A DNA stretch of 64,000 nucleotides from Planotetraspora thailandica (GTDB taxonomy: Bacteria > Actinomycetota > Actinomycetes > Streptosporangiales > Streptosporangiaceae): positions 124,001 through 188,000 of the forward strand of contig NZ_BOOR01000031.1 in NCBI RefSeq assembly GCF_016863335.1, in the 5' to 3' direction. Shown piece after piece: positions 43,085 through 52,008 of this stretch; positions within the stretch are counted from its first letter, which is position 1; each line of letters opens with the position of its first letter. Position numbers and translations under genes: made by a program. The notes beneath the pieces were generated by a model that was given only the letters and a program-made list of their open reading frames with translations, was not told the DNA's origin and did not search any database.

Positions 43085-44040
43085 AACACGCTCCTCGGGT
43101 GGAACTCGGGCTCTGTCGAGGTCTCGGTCATCACCGCGTAGACCGAGCCCTCCTGTCCCGCCGCGGCGCCGTGCCGGCCGTCCGGCGTGAGGGCGAGACA
43201 GCGCAGTTCGGCGCGGAACTCGTCCGGGAGGGTCGCCGCGTCGGCCAGCATCGCCAGGCACGCCGCGGACGGGTCGAGCCCGCGCGCCAGATCCGCGACG
43301 ATGCCGCGGGCGCCCAGCGCGCGCATGCTCAGCTCTCCGCGGCCGGTGCAGGCGGCGCCGCCGTACCGCAGGTCGGCGTAGTTTCCCGCGCCGGGGATGG
43401 CCGAGTCCCCCACCCTTCCCGGGTACTTCCAGGGATAGCCGCTGGTGGACACGCCGACGACCAGTTCGCCGGAGGAGTCCAGGGCGATGATGTTGATGGT
43501 TCCCCATGGCCCGTCGTGCGGGGCGAACCGGTTGACCAGGTCCAGGGCGGTCCTGCGGTAGAGGTCGTCACCGGCCTGCGCCGCCGTCCGCTCACCTTCG
43601 ACGGACTCCTCCGAGGGCAGCAGCGCCGACAAAAACAGCTTTTTGGACTCCTCGGTCAGCAGGTCGGCCCGGGTGAACCCGTTCTCCTCGGCGAACAGCT
43701 CGGCTCCGGCGCCGACGAGCAGGCTGTGCTGCGGCAGGCGTTCCAGTACGGCACGGGCGATCGAGATGGGGTTGGGGAAGCCCTTCACCGCGCCGACGGC
43801 GCCGAAGGCCCTGGTCGAGCCGACCATCACCGACGCATCGAGCTCCACCACCCCCTGGGCGTTCGGCAGCCCCCCGGTGCCGACGTAGTGGTCGTCGAGG
43901 TTGTCCTCGCACCTCCGCAGCCCGGCCTCGACCGCGTCCAGCGCGGAACCGCCGCGGGCGAGGATCTCCATGGCGGCGGGCAGACCGGCCTCGCTCCGCT
44001 CGCTGCCGATGACGACGGGGCTGCTGGTGGGACTGCTCAC
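43081..44040 (-). CDS. Isoaspartyl peptidase/L-asparaginase (Ntn-hydrolase)
   Basis: A 319-residue Ntn-hydrolase of the isoaspartyl peptidase/aspartylglucosaminidase family. The proenzyme should cleave itself before the threonine in GPWGTINIIALDSSG, which becomes the nucleophile. Other conserved parts are EILARGGSALDAVEAGLRRCEDN, DDHYVGTGGLPNAQGVVELDASVM, GVSTSGYPWKYPGRVGDSAIPGAGNYAD and GAACTGRGELSMR. It hydrolyses beta-aspartyl (isoaspartyl) dipeptides or glycosyl-asparagine. Next to a methylaspartate lyase, a beta-(methyl)aspartyl peptide is an attractive substrate. GTG 44040 start with GTGA overlap. Confidence 0.9.
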   Translation of the reverse strand: MSSPTSSPVVIGSERSEAGLPAAMEILARGGSALDAVEAGLRRCEDNLDDHYVGTGGLPNAQGVVELDASVMVGSTRAFGAVGAVKGFPNPISIARAVLERLPQHSLLVGAGAELFAEENGFTRADLLTEESKKLFLSALLPSEESVEGERTAAQAGDDLYRRTALDLVNRFAPHDGPWGTINIIALDSSGELVVGVSTSGYPWKYPGRVGDSAIPGAGNYADLRYGGAACTGRGELSMRALGARGIVADLARGLDPSAACLAMLADAATLPDEFRAELRCLALTPDGRHGAAAGQEGSVYAVMTETSTEPEFHPRSVL

Positions 44041-45080
44041 GCGACGACTCCTTCTGCGCGCTGGGACATGTGGACGCACGCGGCCCACCGGGCGGGATCG
44101 CGTGGATCGACAAGCAGGGGCGGCTCGGCCGCACACGCGGCCACGACGGACGGGCACCGGTCGGCGAAACGGCACGGGTGGGTGCCGTCCCTTTCCGCGG
44201 ACCGCGCGACCTCCTGCCTGACGGCGTCGTGACCAGCGGCCTCCTCCGGCTCCTCCTCCGCCTCGACCGGGCCTTCCCCGTCGACGAGCCGGGGAACCGA
44301 GCCGATGAGCAACTTGGTGTACGGATGGACCGGGTCGTCGAACAGGGTGTCGGTGTCCCCGGTCTCGACGATGCGGCCGCGGTACATGACGGCGGTACGG
44401 TCGCTGATCTGCCGTACGACCGCCATGTTGTGCGAGACGAAGACGACCGACAGGTGGAGCGTCTCCTTGAGGTCGGCGAGCAGGTTGATGATGTTGGCCT
44501 GAACCGACACGTCGAGGGCGGACACCGGTTCGTCCGCGACCAGCACGGTGGGCTCCAGCGCCAGCGCCCGTGCGATGCCGACGCGCTGCCGCTGGCCGCC
44601 GGAGAACTGCCGCGGGCGTTGCTCCAGGGCACGTTCGGGCAGGCCGACCAGGTGCATCAGCTCCCTGCTGCGCTCGTTCACCTTGTCGCGCGGGACCAGC
44701 TTGTGGAAGCGGAGCAGCTCGGACAGCATCTGCCCGACCGTCATGCGCGGGTTCAGCGAACTGTAGGGATCCTGGAAGACCATCTGGATCGCCCGCTGCT
44801 GAGCCCGCGTGCGCTTCTCCGGCAGGACCTCGCCCTCATAGCGGATCGTGCCCGCGGTGGGCCGGTAGAGGCCGACGACGGTGCGCGCGAGGGTCGACTT
44901 GCCGCAACCCGACTCGCCGACGAGCCCCAGCGTCTCTCCCTTGTGCAGCACCAGGTCCACGCCGTCGACGGCGTGGTTCACCACCGGCTTCTTGCCGAAC
45001 AGCCGGTCGGTCACCGCCACGCTGGGAGTGAAGTGCCGGGCCAGGCCCTCGACTGAAAGGATCTCGTTTCCCGCCGTCAC
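44037..45080 (-). CDS. dppF: Oligopeptide/dipeptide ABC transporter ATP-binding protein (DppF type)
   Basis: A 347-residue ATPase. Walker A is GLVGESGCGKSTLAR, the Q-loop MVFQDPYSSLNPRM, signature QFSGGQRQRVGIARALA and Walker B LVADEPVSALD, followed by SHNMAVV. The C-terminal oligo_HPY extension, HPYTKLLIGSVP with a cysteine set (CRFADRC, ACVH), assigns it to peptide importers. Start GTG 45080 overlaps the partner ATPase (GTGA). It energises peptide import with the DppD-type ATPase and the two permeases. Confidence 0.95.
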   Translation of the reverse strand: MTAGNEILSVEGLARHFTPSVAVTDRLFGKKPVVNHAVDGVDLVLHKGETLGLVGESGCGKSTLARTVVGLYRPTAGTIRYEGEVLPEKRTRAQQRAIQMVFQDPYSSLNPRMTVGQMLSELLRFHKLVPRDKVNERSRELMHLVGLPERALEQRPRQFSGGQRQRVGIARALALEPTVLVADEPVSALDVSVQANIINLLADLKETLHLSVVFVSHNMAVVRQISDRTAVMYRGRIVETGDTDTLFDDPVHPYTKLLIGSVPRLVDGEGPVEAEEEPEEAAGHDAVRQEVARSAERDGTHPCRFADRCPSVVAACAAEPPLLVDPRDPARWAACVHMSQRAEGVVA

Positions 45081-46093
45081 TGCTGGCTCACCGCTTCTTC
45101 CGAGACCATCGCGGTCCATCGCTCCGCCGTGTCGATGCGCCGGCAGGCGCTCACTCTCCCCGGCCCGGCGGGAACCGGCTCCGGTTCCCGCTCGCGGCAG
45201 GCGTCCTCGGCGAAGGGGCAGCGGGGGGCGAAGGAGCACCCCGTCACCGCTTCGCTGAGGTCCGGGGGCCGGCCCTCGATGGTCAGCAGCCGGGCGACCC
45301 GCCGGTCCGGGTCGGGCACCGAGCGGAGCAGGGAGAACGTGTACGGATGCCGGGGCTCGGTGACCAGGTCCAGCAGGTCGCCGGACTCGACGACCTTGCC
45401 CGCGTACATCACGTACAGCCGCGAGCACGTCTGGCTGACCACCGCGAGGTCGTGACTGACCAGCAGCAGCCCGACGTGCTCCTCCTGCTTGAGCCGGCGC
45501 AGGACGCCGAGGACCTGAGCCTGGATCGTCACGTCGAGGGCCGTGGTCGGCTCGTCGGCGAGGATGAGCCGCGGCTTGGTCGACAGCGCGATCGCGATGC
45601 AGATCCGCTGGCGCATCCCGCCCGACAACTGGTGCGGATACAGCTCATAACGGCGCTCGGGATCGGCGATCCCGACCTCTCTCATGAGGTCGACGGCGAT
45701 CGCCTTGGCCTCGCTCCGCGACTTGCCGAGCTTGCGCAGCGGCGCCTCGGCGATCTGGTCGCCCACCCGCATCACCGGGTTGAGCGCCGTCAGCGAGTCC
45801 TGGAAGACCATGCTCATCGTGTCGGTCAGCCGGCGCTTCAGGCGTTTGGCCGGCAGCCCGGTGACGTCTTCGCCGTCGATGAGGATCGTTCCCGAGACGA
45901 TCCTCGCCGGGCGGGGCAGCAGGCCGAGCAGCGCGCGCAACGTCAGGCTCTTGCCCGAGCCGGACTCGCCGACCAGCCCCACCGACTCGGCCGCACCCAC
46001 GGAGAGGGAGACTCCGCGGACCGCGTGCAGGCGTCCGTGCGGCATCGGGATGTCGACGTGCAGGTCTCGGACTTCGAGCAGTGGAGGGGTCAT
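45077..46093 (-). CDS. dppD: Oligopeptide/dipeptide ABC transporter ATP-binding protein (DppD type)
   Basis: A 338-residue ATPase with Walker A GLVGESGSGKSLTLRA, Q-loop MSMVFQDSLTALNPVM, signature QLSGGMRQRICIAIALS and Walker B ILADEPTTALD. The oligo_HPY tail HPYTFSLLRSVP is followed by a cysteine cluster (GCSFAPRCPFAEDAC) that in relatives binds an iron-sulfur or metal centre. Start ATG 46093 overlaps the permease (ATGA). It pairs with the DppF-type ATPase. Confidence 0.95.
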   Translation of the reverse strand: MTPPLLEVRDLHVDIPMPHGRLHAVRGVSLSVGAAESVGLVGESGSGKSLTLRALLGLLPRPARIVSGTILIDGEDVTGLPAKRLKRRLTDTMSMVFQDSLTALNPVMRVGDQIAEAPLRKLGKSRSEAKAIAVDLMREVGIADPERRYELYPHQLSGGMRQRICIAIALSTKPRLILADEPTTALDVTIQAQVLGVLRRLKQEEHVGLLLVSHDLAVVSQTCSRLYVMYAGKVVESGDLLDLVTEPRHPYTFSLLRSVPDPDRRVARLLTIEGRPPDLSEAVTGCSFAPRCPFAEDACREREPEPVPAGPGRVSACRRIDTAERWTAMVSEEAVSQQ

Positions 46094-46956
46094 CGGTTCG
46101 CCTTCTCCACGATGCCGTCCGCGATCAGCGCCAGCGCGAGGCCGGTGATGACGACAGCCAAGCCGGGAATGGTGGATATGTACCACTTGGTCAAGATGAA
46201 CTGCTGACCTTCCTGGATCATGGTTCCCCAGTCCGGGGTCGGCGGCGGCACGCCGAGGCCGAGGAATCCCAGCGTCACGATCGCCAGCAGGGTGAGCACG
46301 ATGTCGCTCATCGAGAAGACGATCGCCTGCAGGACGACGTTCGGCAGCAGATGCCGCAGCAGGATCCGCCACGTCGGCAGGCCGCTGGCCCTGGCCGCCA
46401 TGGCGTACTCCTGCTCCTTGGCGACCAGCACCTGACCGCGCACGATGCGGCAGTACGCCACCCAGCCGACCAGGGTGATCGCCGTATAGATGCTCGTCGT
46501 CCCCGGGCCCATGGCGAAGACCAGCGCGATCACCAGCACCAGGAAGGGGAACGCGATCACCATGTCGACGATCCGGCCGATGACGGCGTCCACCCAGCCG
46601 CCGAACCATCCCGCGATCAGCCCGACCAGGCTCCCGATGATGAACGGCGAGATGACCGCCAGCACGCCGACCCGCAGGTCGACGCGGGCGCCGTAAAGGA
46701 GCCGGGCCAGCACGTCGCGGCCGAGCGCGTCGGTTCCGAGCAGATGCCCCTTCGCTCCGGGTGCGAGCAGGGCGTCGGCGAGGTTCTGCTTGATCGGATC
46801 CTGGCTCGTCAGCAGCGGTGCGCAGAGCGCCGCCGCGACGATGAGGCCGAACAGGACCAGCCCGGCCACGAGCGGCGGGTTCCACCGTCCGCGGATGCGG
46901 CGGCCGGCTTCGGGAGCCGCGGGTACGTCGGGACCGACGATCGTGACCGCGCTCAT
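46090..46956 (-). CDS. dppC: Peptide ABC transporter permease (DppC type)
   Basis: A 288-residue membrane protein with an N-terminal helix (PLVAGLVLFGLIVAAALCAPLL) and four to five further helices. The DppC/OppC marker GTDALGRDVLARLLYGARVDLRVG and the ATPase-contact loop AARASGLPTWRILLRHLLPN are present. It ends GLALALIADGIVEKANR. Overlaps both neighbours by 4 bp. It forms the translocation pore with DppB. Confidence 0.95.
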   Translation of the reverse strand: MSAVTIVGPDVPAAPEAGRRIRGRWNPPLVAGLVLFGLIVAAALCAPLLTSQDPIKQNLADALLAPGAKGHLLGTDALGRDVLARLLYGARVDLRVGVLAVISPFIIGSLVGLIAGWFGGWVDAVIGRIVDMVIAFPFLVLVIALVFAMGPGTTSIYTAITLVGWVAYCRIVRGQVLVAKEQEYAMAARASGLPTWRILLRHLLPNVVLQAIVFSMSDIVLTLLAIVTLGFLGLGVPPPTPDWGTMIQEGQQFILTKWYISTIPGLAVVITGLALALIADGIVEKANR

Positions 46957-47894
46957 GCGAGCTTGACCCGGGGATCGAGGGCGGCGTGCGTCACGTCGGT
47001 CAACAGGTTCACGACGACAACCATGATCGCGAAGACCAGAGTGATTCCCTGCACGGTGGGGAAGTCCCTTCCGAGAATGGAATTGATCATCTGTTGTCCG
47101 ATGCCGGGGAGCGAGAAGACGCGTTCGACCACGAGCGTGGAGCCCGTGAGGTAGGCGAGGTTGACGCCCAGGACGGTGACGGACGAGACGGCGGCGTTGC
47201 GCAGGGCATGCCCGAGCACCACCCGTGCGGTGCTGATCCCCTTGCTGTTCGCCGTCACGATGTAGTCGCTGCTCAGCACGTCGATCATGCTGGCGCGCAG
47301 GCTGCGGATGAGGATCGGCGAAAGGGTCAGGGCGATCGTGACGCCGGGCAGCACCATGCCGCGCAGGTGGTCGGCCAGGCTGGCGCCGTATCCGGCGACC
47401 GGGAACCAGCCCAGCTTCAGCCCGAAGATCAGGATCAGCATGATGCCGAGCCAGAACGCCGGCAGCCCCAGCCCCACGACGGGCACCGCGCGGATGATGT
47501 TGTCGGCGATCCCGTTGCGCCGCGCCGCGGCCAGGACGGCCAGCGGCACGGCGATCAGCAACGTGAAGACCGTGCCCGAGACCAGCAGCCAGATCGTCAC
47601 CGGCAGGCTGATCGTCACCAGGTCCATCACCGAACTGCTGTACACGTAGGAGTATCCGAGGTTCCCCTGCAACAGGTGCCCCAGGAACGTCACGTACTGG
47701 CTCAGCAGCGGTTTGTCGAGCCCCATCTGGCTGCGCAGCTCGCTGATCGCCTGCGGAGTGGCGTGCGAACCGAGCAGCGTGGCCGCCGGATCACCTGGGA
47801 TCAGGCGGATGAGGAAGAACACGATGAACGAGATCCCGAGAAGAACGGGGATCAGGGACACCAGCCGTTTGAGGATGTAGAGCAGATACTTCAT
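46953..47894 (-). CDS. dppB: Peptide ABC transporter permease (DppB type)
   Basis: A 313-residue membrane protein beginning MKYLLYILKRLVSLIPVLLGISF, the usual DppB start, then RLIPGDPAATLLG. Six helices, the EAA-like loop ANSKGISTARVVLGHALRNA and VERVFSLPGIGQQMINSILGRDFPTVQG are all typical. The start is ATG 47894, 40 bp after the binding-protein stop; upstream in-frame residues would overlap that gene and are not used. Confidence 0.95.
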   Translation of the reverse strand: MKYLLYILKRLVSLIPVLLGISFIVFFLIRLIPGDPAATLLGSHATPQAISELRSQMGLDKPLLSQYVTFLGHLLQGNLGYSYVYSSSVMDLVTISLPVTIWLLVSGTVFTLLIAVPLAVLAAARRNGIADNIIRAVPVVGLGLPAFWLGIMLILIFGLKLGWFPVAGYGASLADHLRGMVLPGVTIALTLSPILIRSLRASMIDVLSSDYIVTANSKGISTARVVLGHALRNAAVSSVTVLGVNLAYLTGSTLVVERVFSLPGIGQQMINSILGRDFPTVQGITLVFAIMVVVVNLLTDVTHAALDPRVKLA

Positions 47895-47934
47895 CGACTC
47901 TGTCGCTCCCTGAGTTGGGTCGGCATTACCCCGC

Positions 47935-49530
47935 TCAGAGCGAGACGTCTTCCAGGTGGTAGGAGCCGGTGGGCAGGACGTTGAAGCCCTGCACGTTGCT
48001 GGTGGTCGCGTACGGGAACGGCGTGTAGAACAGGAACACCAGGAACGCCGACTCGGCGGCCTTCGTCTGAAGCTCGGTGTACAGAGCCTGACGCTTGGTC
48101 TTGTCGAACTCCTTCTGCGCCTTGTGCACCAGGTCGATGAGCGACGCATCGTTCATGCCGGTGTCGAAGGAGTGCCCGCCGGTCGTGGGGTCGAGCGCGA
48201 ACTGCGCCAGCTCGTCCGGGTCGGCCAGGTCCATGGTCCAGTAGGAGTGCGCGATCTCGTAATCCAGCTTGCCGGTCAGGTCGTGCTGCGCGCTCGGGTC
48301 CACGTTCTGGATGTTCAGGGTGATGCCGAGTTCCTTCAGCGACGCCTGCAGGACCTGCGCGATCGCCGCGTCCACCGCGTCGCCGGACATGGCCAGCCAT
48401 GTGGTGGTGAAGCCGTTCGGCACGCTCGACTGAGCCAACTCCTCCTTGGCCTTGGCCATGTCGTACTGCAGGCCCGGCGTGTTCTTGTCGTAGTACGGCG
48501 TGGACGGCATCATGAACGAGTTCGCCGGGGTGCCGTTGCCGAACAGGATGCTCTTGACCAGCGCCTCCCGGTCGACGGCGTAGGAGATGGCACGGCGCAC
48601 GTGCACGTCGTCGAACGGCTTCTTGGTCTGGTTCATCATGATGTAGTCGGTCTTCGTGGACGGGAAGAGGTCGACCTTCACGTTGGGCGTGCCCTTGAGC
48701 TGGGCGAGGCTGGAGAACGGCGGGGCCTCGTTGATGTGCGCCTGCCCGCCCTGCAGCTGGATCGCGCGGGCGTTGCTGTCGGCGACCACCTTCCAGGTGA
48801 CGGAGTCCAGGTGCGGCTTGCCCGCCTGCCAGTACGACGGGTTCTTCTTGAGCGTGAGGGCGCTGCCCTTCTGCCAGGTGGCCCACACGAACGGGCCGGT
48901 CCCGATCGGGTTGGCGTAGAACTCGTCCTTGGTCTTGCCCGCGTAGTCCTTGGGGATGATGCCGTTGTTCGGGCAGCTCAGGTCGGCCAGCAGCGGCGCC
49001 CACGGGTACTTGGTGGTCACCACGACGGTGTAGTCGTCCGGCGTGGTCACCTCCTTGATCGCGGAGTTGATGAACTCCCAGCCGCCCTTGGTCTTGCTCG
49101 ACTCGTCGATGGAGAACTTCACGTCGGCCGAGGTCATCGGCTGGCCGTTGTGGAACTTCACGCCCTGCCTGAGCTTCAGCGTGCAGGACAGGTTGTCCGG
49201 CGCCATCTCGTAGCTCTCCGCGAGCCACGGCTTCACGCCCTGGCCGTCGTCCGTCATGGCCACCAGCGGCTCGTAGATCTGGTTGTAGGTCCAGATCGAG
49301 GCGTTGCTGAACACCGTCGTCTTGTCCATGTTCACCGCGTCGTGATCGCGGACGATGACCAGGTCGCCTCCCTTCTTGGTGCCGCCGGGGGCCGCCTGCG
49401 AGGAGGTCGACCCGCATGCGGCCAGCAGCGGCGCGGCCGAGAACGCCCCGATACCGAGTGCGCCCAGCTGGAGCAACCTGCGCCTGCTGATCGCAGGTAC
49501 GCGGAGGCCCTCGGGAATGTCATCGAACAT
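47935..49530 (-). CDS. Peptide ABC transporter substrate-binding lipoprotein (Tat signal)
   Basis: A 531-residue SBP_bac_5 family receptor. The N-terminus has a twin-arginine motif (SRRRLLQLG) followed by a hydrophobic core and the lipobox LAAC at about residue 39, so it is probably exported folded by Tat and lipid-anchored. Family segments include YEPLVAMTDDGQGVKPWLAESYEM, LRQGVKFHNGQPMTSADVKFSIDE and DVHVRRAISYAVDREALVKSILFG. As first gene of the long minus-strand operon its promoter lies in 49531-49800. It binds oligopeptides by family; the actual ligand may be a modified peptide given the downstream enzymes. Confidence 0.95.
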   Translation of the reverse strand: MFDDIPEGLRVPAISRRRLLQLGALGIGAFSAAPLLAACGSTSSQAAPGGTKKGGDLVIVRDHDAVNMDKTTVFSNASIWTYNQIYEPLVAMTDDGQGVKPWLAESYEMAPDNLSCTLKLRQGVKFHNGQPMTSADVKFSIDESSKTKGGWEFINSAIKEVTTPDDYTVVVTTKYPWAPLLADLSCPNNGIIPKDYAGKTKDEFYANPIGTGPFVWATWQKGSALTLKKNPSYWQAGKPHLDSVTWKVVADSNARAIQLQGGQAHINEAPPFSSLAQLKGTPNVKVDLFPSTKTDYIMMNQTKKPFDDVHVRRAISYAVDREALVKSILFGNGTPANSFMMPSTPYYDKNTPGLQYDMAKAKEELAQSSVPNGFTTTWLAMSGDAVDAAIAQVLQASLKELGITLNIQNVDPSAQHDLTGKLDYEIAHSYWTMDLADPDELAQFALDPTTGGHSFDTGMNDASLIDLVHKAQKEFDKTKRQALYTELQTKAAESAFLVFLFYTPFPYATTSNVQGFNVLPTGSYHLEDVSL

Positions 49531-49839
49531 GCCTGCTCCTTCGTAGATGTGCTATGGGGCGGAGCGGTCGCCAAAGGTGGGTTTGGGGAGGTGAGGGGTG
49601 TGGTGAGGTCTGCTGTGCCGGTCAGGCGCGCCTGAACCTGTCCACCGTTGAGCATTGGAGCACGGGTACGTTTCCGACATATTACGCACGAATCACCTGT
49701 CATACGTAAGGCCTTAAGCGCAACTTCCGAATCAGACGCCATGGGGAGGGCCGGGTAGATCCTCAAATTGCTTTGGTAGTGTCCGGCGGCAGGACATTCT
49801 CGGATCACCGAGGCGAACACCCCACGAGGGGATCTCCCC
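49531..49839. promoter_or_regulatory. Divergent control region with inverted repeat TTACG-N18-CGTAA
   Basis: This 309-bp gap separates the transporter/peptidase operon from the divergent KPR-amidase gene. It has an inverted repeat TTACG (49682-49686) and CGTAA (49705-49709), with ATGACA and TATGTC-like elements on the minus strand around it. This is the best candidate for the operon promoter and an operator, perhaps for the Lrp protein at 38661. GAGGGGA (49822-49828, of GAGGGGATCTCCCC) is the ribosome site of the plus-strand gene. Confidence 0.45.
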
Positions 49840-51981
49840 ATGCAGCTGACCATCATCGGAGCCGGTGCCATCGGCGGAACGATCGGCGCCCACCTCATCC
49901 GGGCGGGCCACGACGTGCTGTTCTGCGACGCGGACCCGGCGCACGTCGAGGCGATCAACCGCGACGGCTTGGCCATCGAAGGCCCGGTCGAGAACTTCAC
50001 GGTGGCCGCGCGCGCTGTCACCCCCGATGACCTGCCCGAACGCCTGGACCACGTCGCGATCGCCGTCAAGAGCCACCACACCGCGCAGGCCGCCGAGTTG
50101 CTGCGTGGCCGGTTGGCCCCGGACGGATATCTGGTCAGCTTCCAGAACGGTCTGACCGCGGACGCACTGGCCGCCGTGGTCGGCGTGGAGCGGCTACTCG
50201 TGAGCTTCGTGAACTTCGGCGCGGACGTCCTCGGCCCCGGCCGCATCATGCAGGGCAACGTCGGCACGTTCCGGGTCGGCGAGCTGTCCGGCGAGATCAC
50301 CCCGCGGCTGCGCGAACTGGTCGACGCCCTCCCCTACGCCGAGGCCACCGGCAACATCATGGGGTTCCTCTGGGGCAAGGAGGCCTACGGCGCCATGCTC
50401 TACGCCGGAGCCGTCTCCGACCTGTCCATCGCGGACTCCCTGGAGGACCCGAAGTGGCGGCCGCTCATGCTCGGCATCGCCAGGGAGGTGCTCGCGCAGG
50501 CTCCGGTGAAGCCCGAGGGTTTCGACGGTTTCGAGCCCAGTGACCTGGAGGGATCCCTCGCCCGGCTGGTCGCCTTCAACCGCGCCAGCGCCAAGTCGCA
50601 CAGCGGCATCTACAGGGACCTGATGGTCCGCAAGCGCAAGACGGAGGTCGACGACCTGCTGCACGACCTCGCGGGCCCGCTGACGACCTACACCGGCGAG
50701 ATCATCAAGGCGATCGAGCGGGGCGAGCGAACATGCGAGGTGGCCAACCTGGAGCTCCTCGCCGCCTACGAACGCGCCGAACGGCTCGGCCGTCCACTGG
50801 ACGCCGTGGTCGAACTGTTCCACGCGCCCGCCCGCGCCGCCGACGGACCGCTGCACGGCGTGCAGATCGCGGTCAAGGACCTGATCGACATCGCCGGTCA
50901 CCCACGCGGCAACGGCAACCCCGAGGCGATGCGCGGAGAACCCGCCGCGGCGGACGCCCCCGTCATCGCGGCGCTGCGCGCGGCAGGCGCCGACGTCTTC
51001 GCCGCCACGTCGTTGCTCGAGTACGCCGCGGGCGCCGTCCATCCCGCCGTGCCGGAGACGATGAACCCCTTCAACCCCAGGCGGACCGCCGGCGGGTCCA
51101 GCGGAGGTTCGGCGGCCCTCGTCGGGGTCGGCGCCTGCGCTGTTGCTCTCGGCACCGACACCGGCGGCTCGATCCGGATCCCGGCGCACTACTGCGCCAC
51201 CGTCGGGTTCAAACCGAGTTACGGCGCTCTGCCGCTCGACGGTGTGCAGGCGCTCTCCCCCACCCTCGACCATGTGGGCCTGCTGGCCCGCGACGTCGCG
51301 ACCACGGTCACGGTCTTCTCGGCGCTGACGGGAGCCGCGCCCGCGCAGCTCGCCGGCACCGCGCTCCGCGTCGGCGTCCTCCCCGGACAGCTCGATCGCG
51401 CCGAGCTCGAACCGGACGTGGCGACAGCCGTACGCGAGGCGATCAAGGCACTGCGGAACGCCGGCTGCACGATCGTGGAGGTCGACGGCTCGGCCTTCGA
51501 CGAACTGGAGAAGACCTTCTCCGACATCCTGCTGTTCGAGGCCTGGCAGGTCCACGGCGAACGGGTGACGGCGTCTCCCGGCCACTACGGCCCGGAGACT
51601 TTGCGGCTGCTGCGTTCCGGCTCCGAGGTGAGCGAGGCCGGCTACCGCGCGGCCATGACCGCCCGCGAGCGGCTGCTGCCCGCCGCGGCCGAGGTCTACA
51701 CGGGGATCGACGTTCTCCTGACCCCCGCCGCGCCTTTCGTCGCGCCCGTCACGACCCCTCCGGTCGACACGCCGGAAGGCGCCGCGGAAGGTCTGTTCAC
51801 CGCCGTCCACAATCTCACCGGCGCCCCGGCGCTGGTGTTGCCCTGCGGCTGGAGCGCCGACGGCCTCCCGATCGGGCTCCAGTTGTCGTCCCCGCGGGGC
51901 ACCGACATGGACCTGCTCGCCGTAGCCGGCCACGTCGAGTCGGCGCTCGCCGTCGACGCCCGCACCCCCGCCCTGCGCTGA
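49840..51981 (+). CDS. Fusion of ketopantoate reductase-like dehydrogenase and amidase
   Basis: A 713-residue protein in one uninterrupted frame. Residues 1 to about 315 are a 6-phosphogluconate-fold reductase of the PanE/ApbA type: QLTIIGAGAIGGTIGAHL for NAD(P), VKSHHTAQAAELL, FQNGLTAD, and a C-terminal domain with WGKEAYGAMLYAGAVSDLSIAD and RKRKTEVDDL. From about 325 follows an amidase-signature enzyme with the Ser-cisSer-Lys triad: GVQIAVKDLIDIAG (Lys), TAGGSSGGSAALVG (cis-Ser) and LGTDTGGSIRIPAH (Ser nucleophile). The two are normally separate proteins. It heads a two-gene unit with a dehydrogenase. It might release an amide and reduce the resulting 2-oxo acid, which is inference. Confidence 0.9.
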   Translation: MQLTIIGAGAIGGTIGAHLIRAGHDVLFCDADPAHVEAINRDGLAIEGPVENFTVAARAVTPDDLPERLDHVAIAVKSHHTAQAAELLRGRLAPDGYLVSFQNGLTADALAAVVGVERLLVSFVNFGADVLGPGRIMQGNVGTFRVGELSGEITPRLRELVDALPYAEATGNIMGFLWGKEAYGAMLYAGAVSDLSIADSLEDPKWRPLMLGIAREVLAQAPVKPEGFDGFEPSDLEGSLARLVAFNRASAKSHSGIYRDLMVRKRKTEVDDLLHDLAGPLTTYTGEIIKAIERGERTCEVANLELLAAYERAERLGRPLDAVVELFHAPARAADGPLHGVQIAVKDLIDIAGHPRGNGNPEAMRGEPAAADAPVIAALRAAGADVFAATSLLEYAAGAVHPAVPETMNPFNPRRTAGGSSGGSAALVGVGACAVALGTDTGGSIRIPAHYCATVGFKPSYGALPLDGVQALSPTLDHVGLLARDVATTVTVFSALTGAAPAQLAGTALRVGVLPGQLDRAELEPDVATAVREAIKALRNAGCTIVEVDGSAFDELEKTFSDILLFEAWQVHGERVTASPGHYGPETLRLLRSGSEVSEAGYRAAMTARERLLPAAAEVYTGIDVLLTPAAPFVAPVTTPPVDTPEGAAEGLFTAVHNLTGAPALVLPCGWSADGLPIGLQLSSPRGTDMDLLAVAGHVESALAVDARTPALR

Positions 51982-52008
51982 TCAACCCCCCACCGAAGGC
52001 GATTTCCC

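Noticed and set aside
30060-49530. A microcystin-degradation (mlr) cluster
   Set aside because: Microcystin does contain iso-linked methylaspartate, but no MlrA-type membrane protease is present, so the known mlr system is not what is seen.
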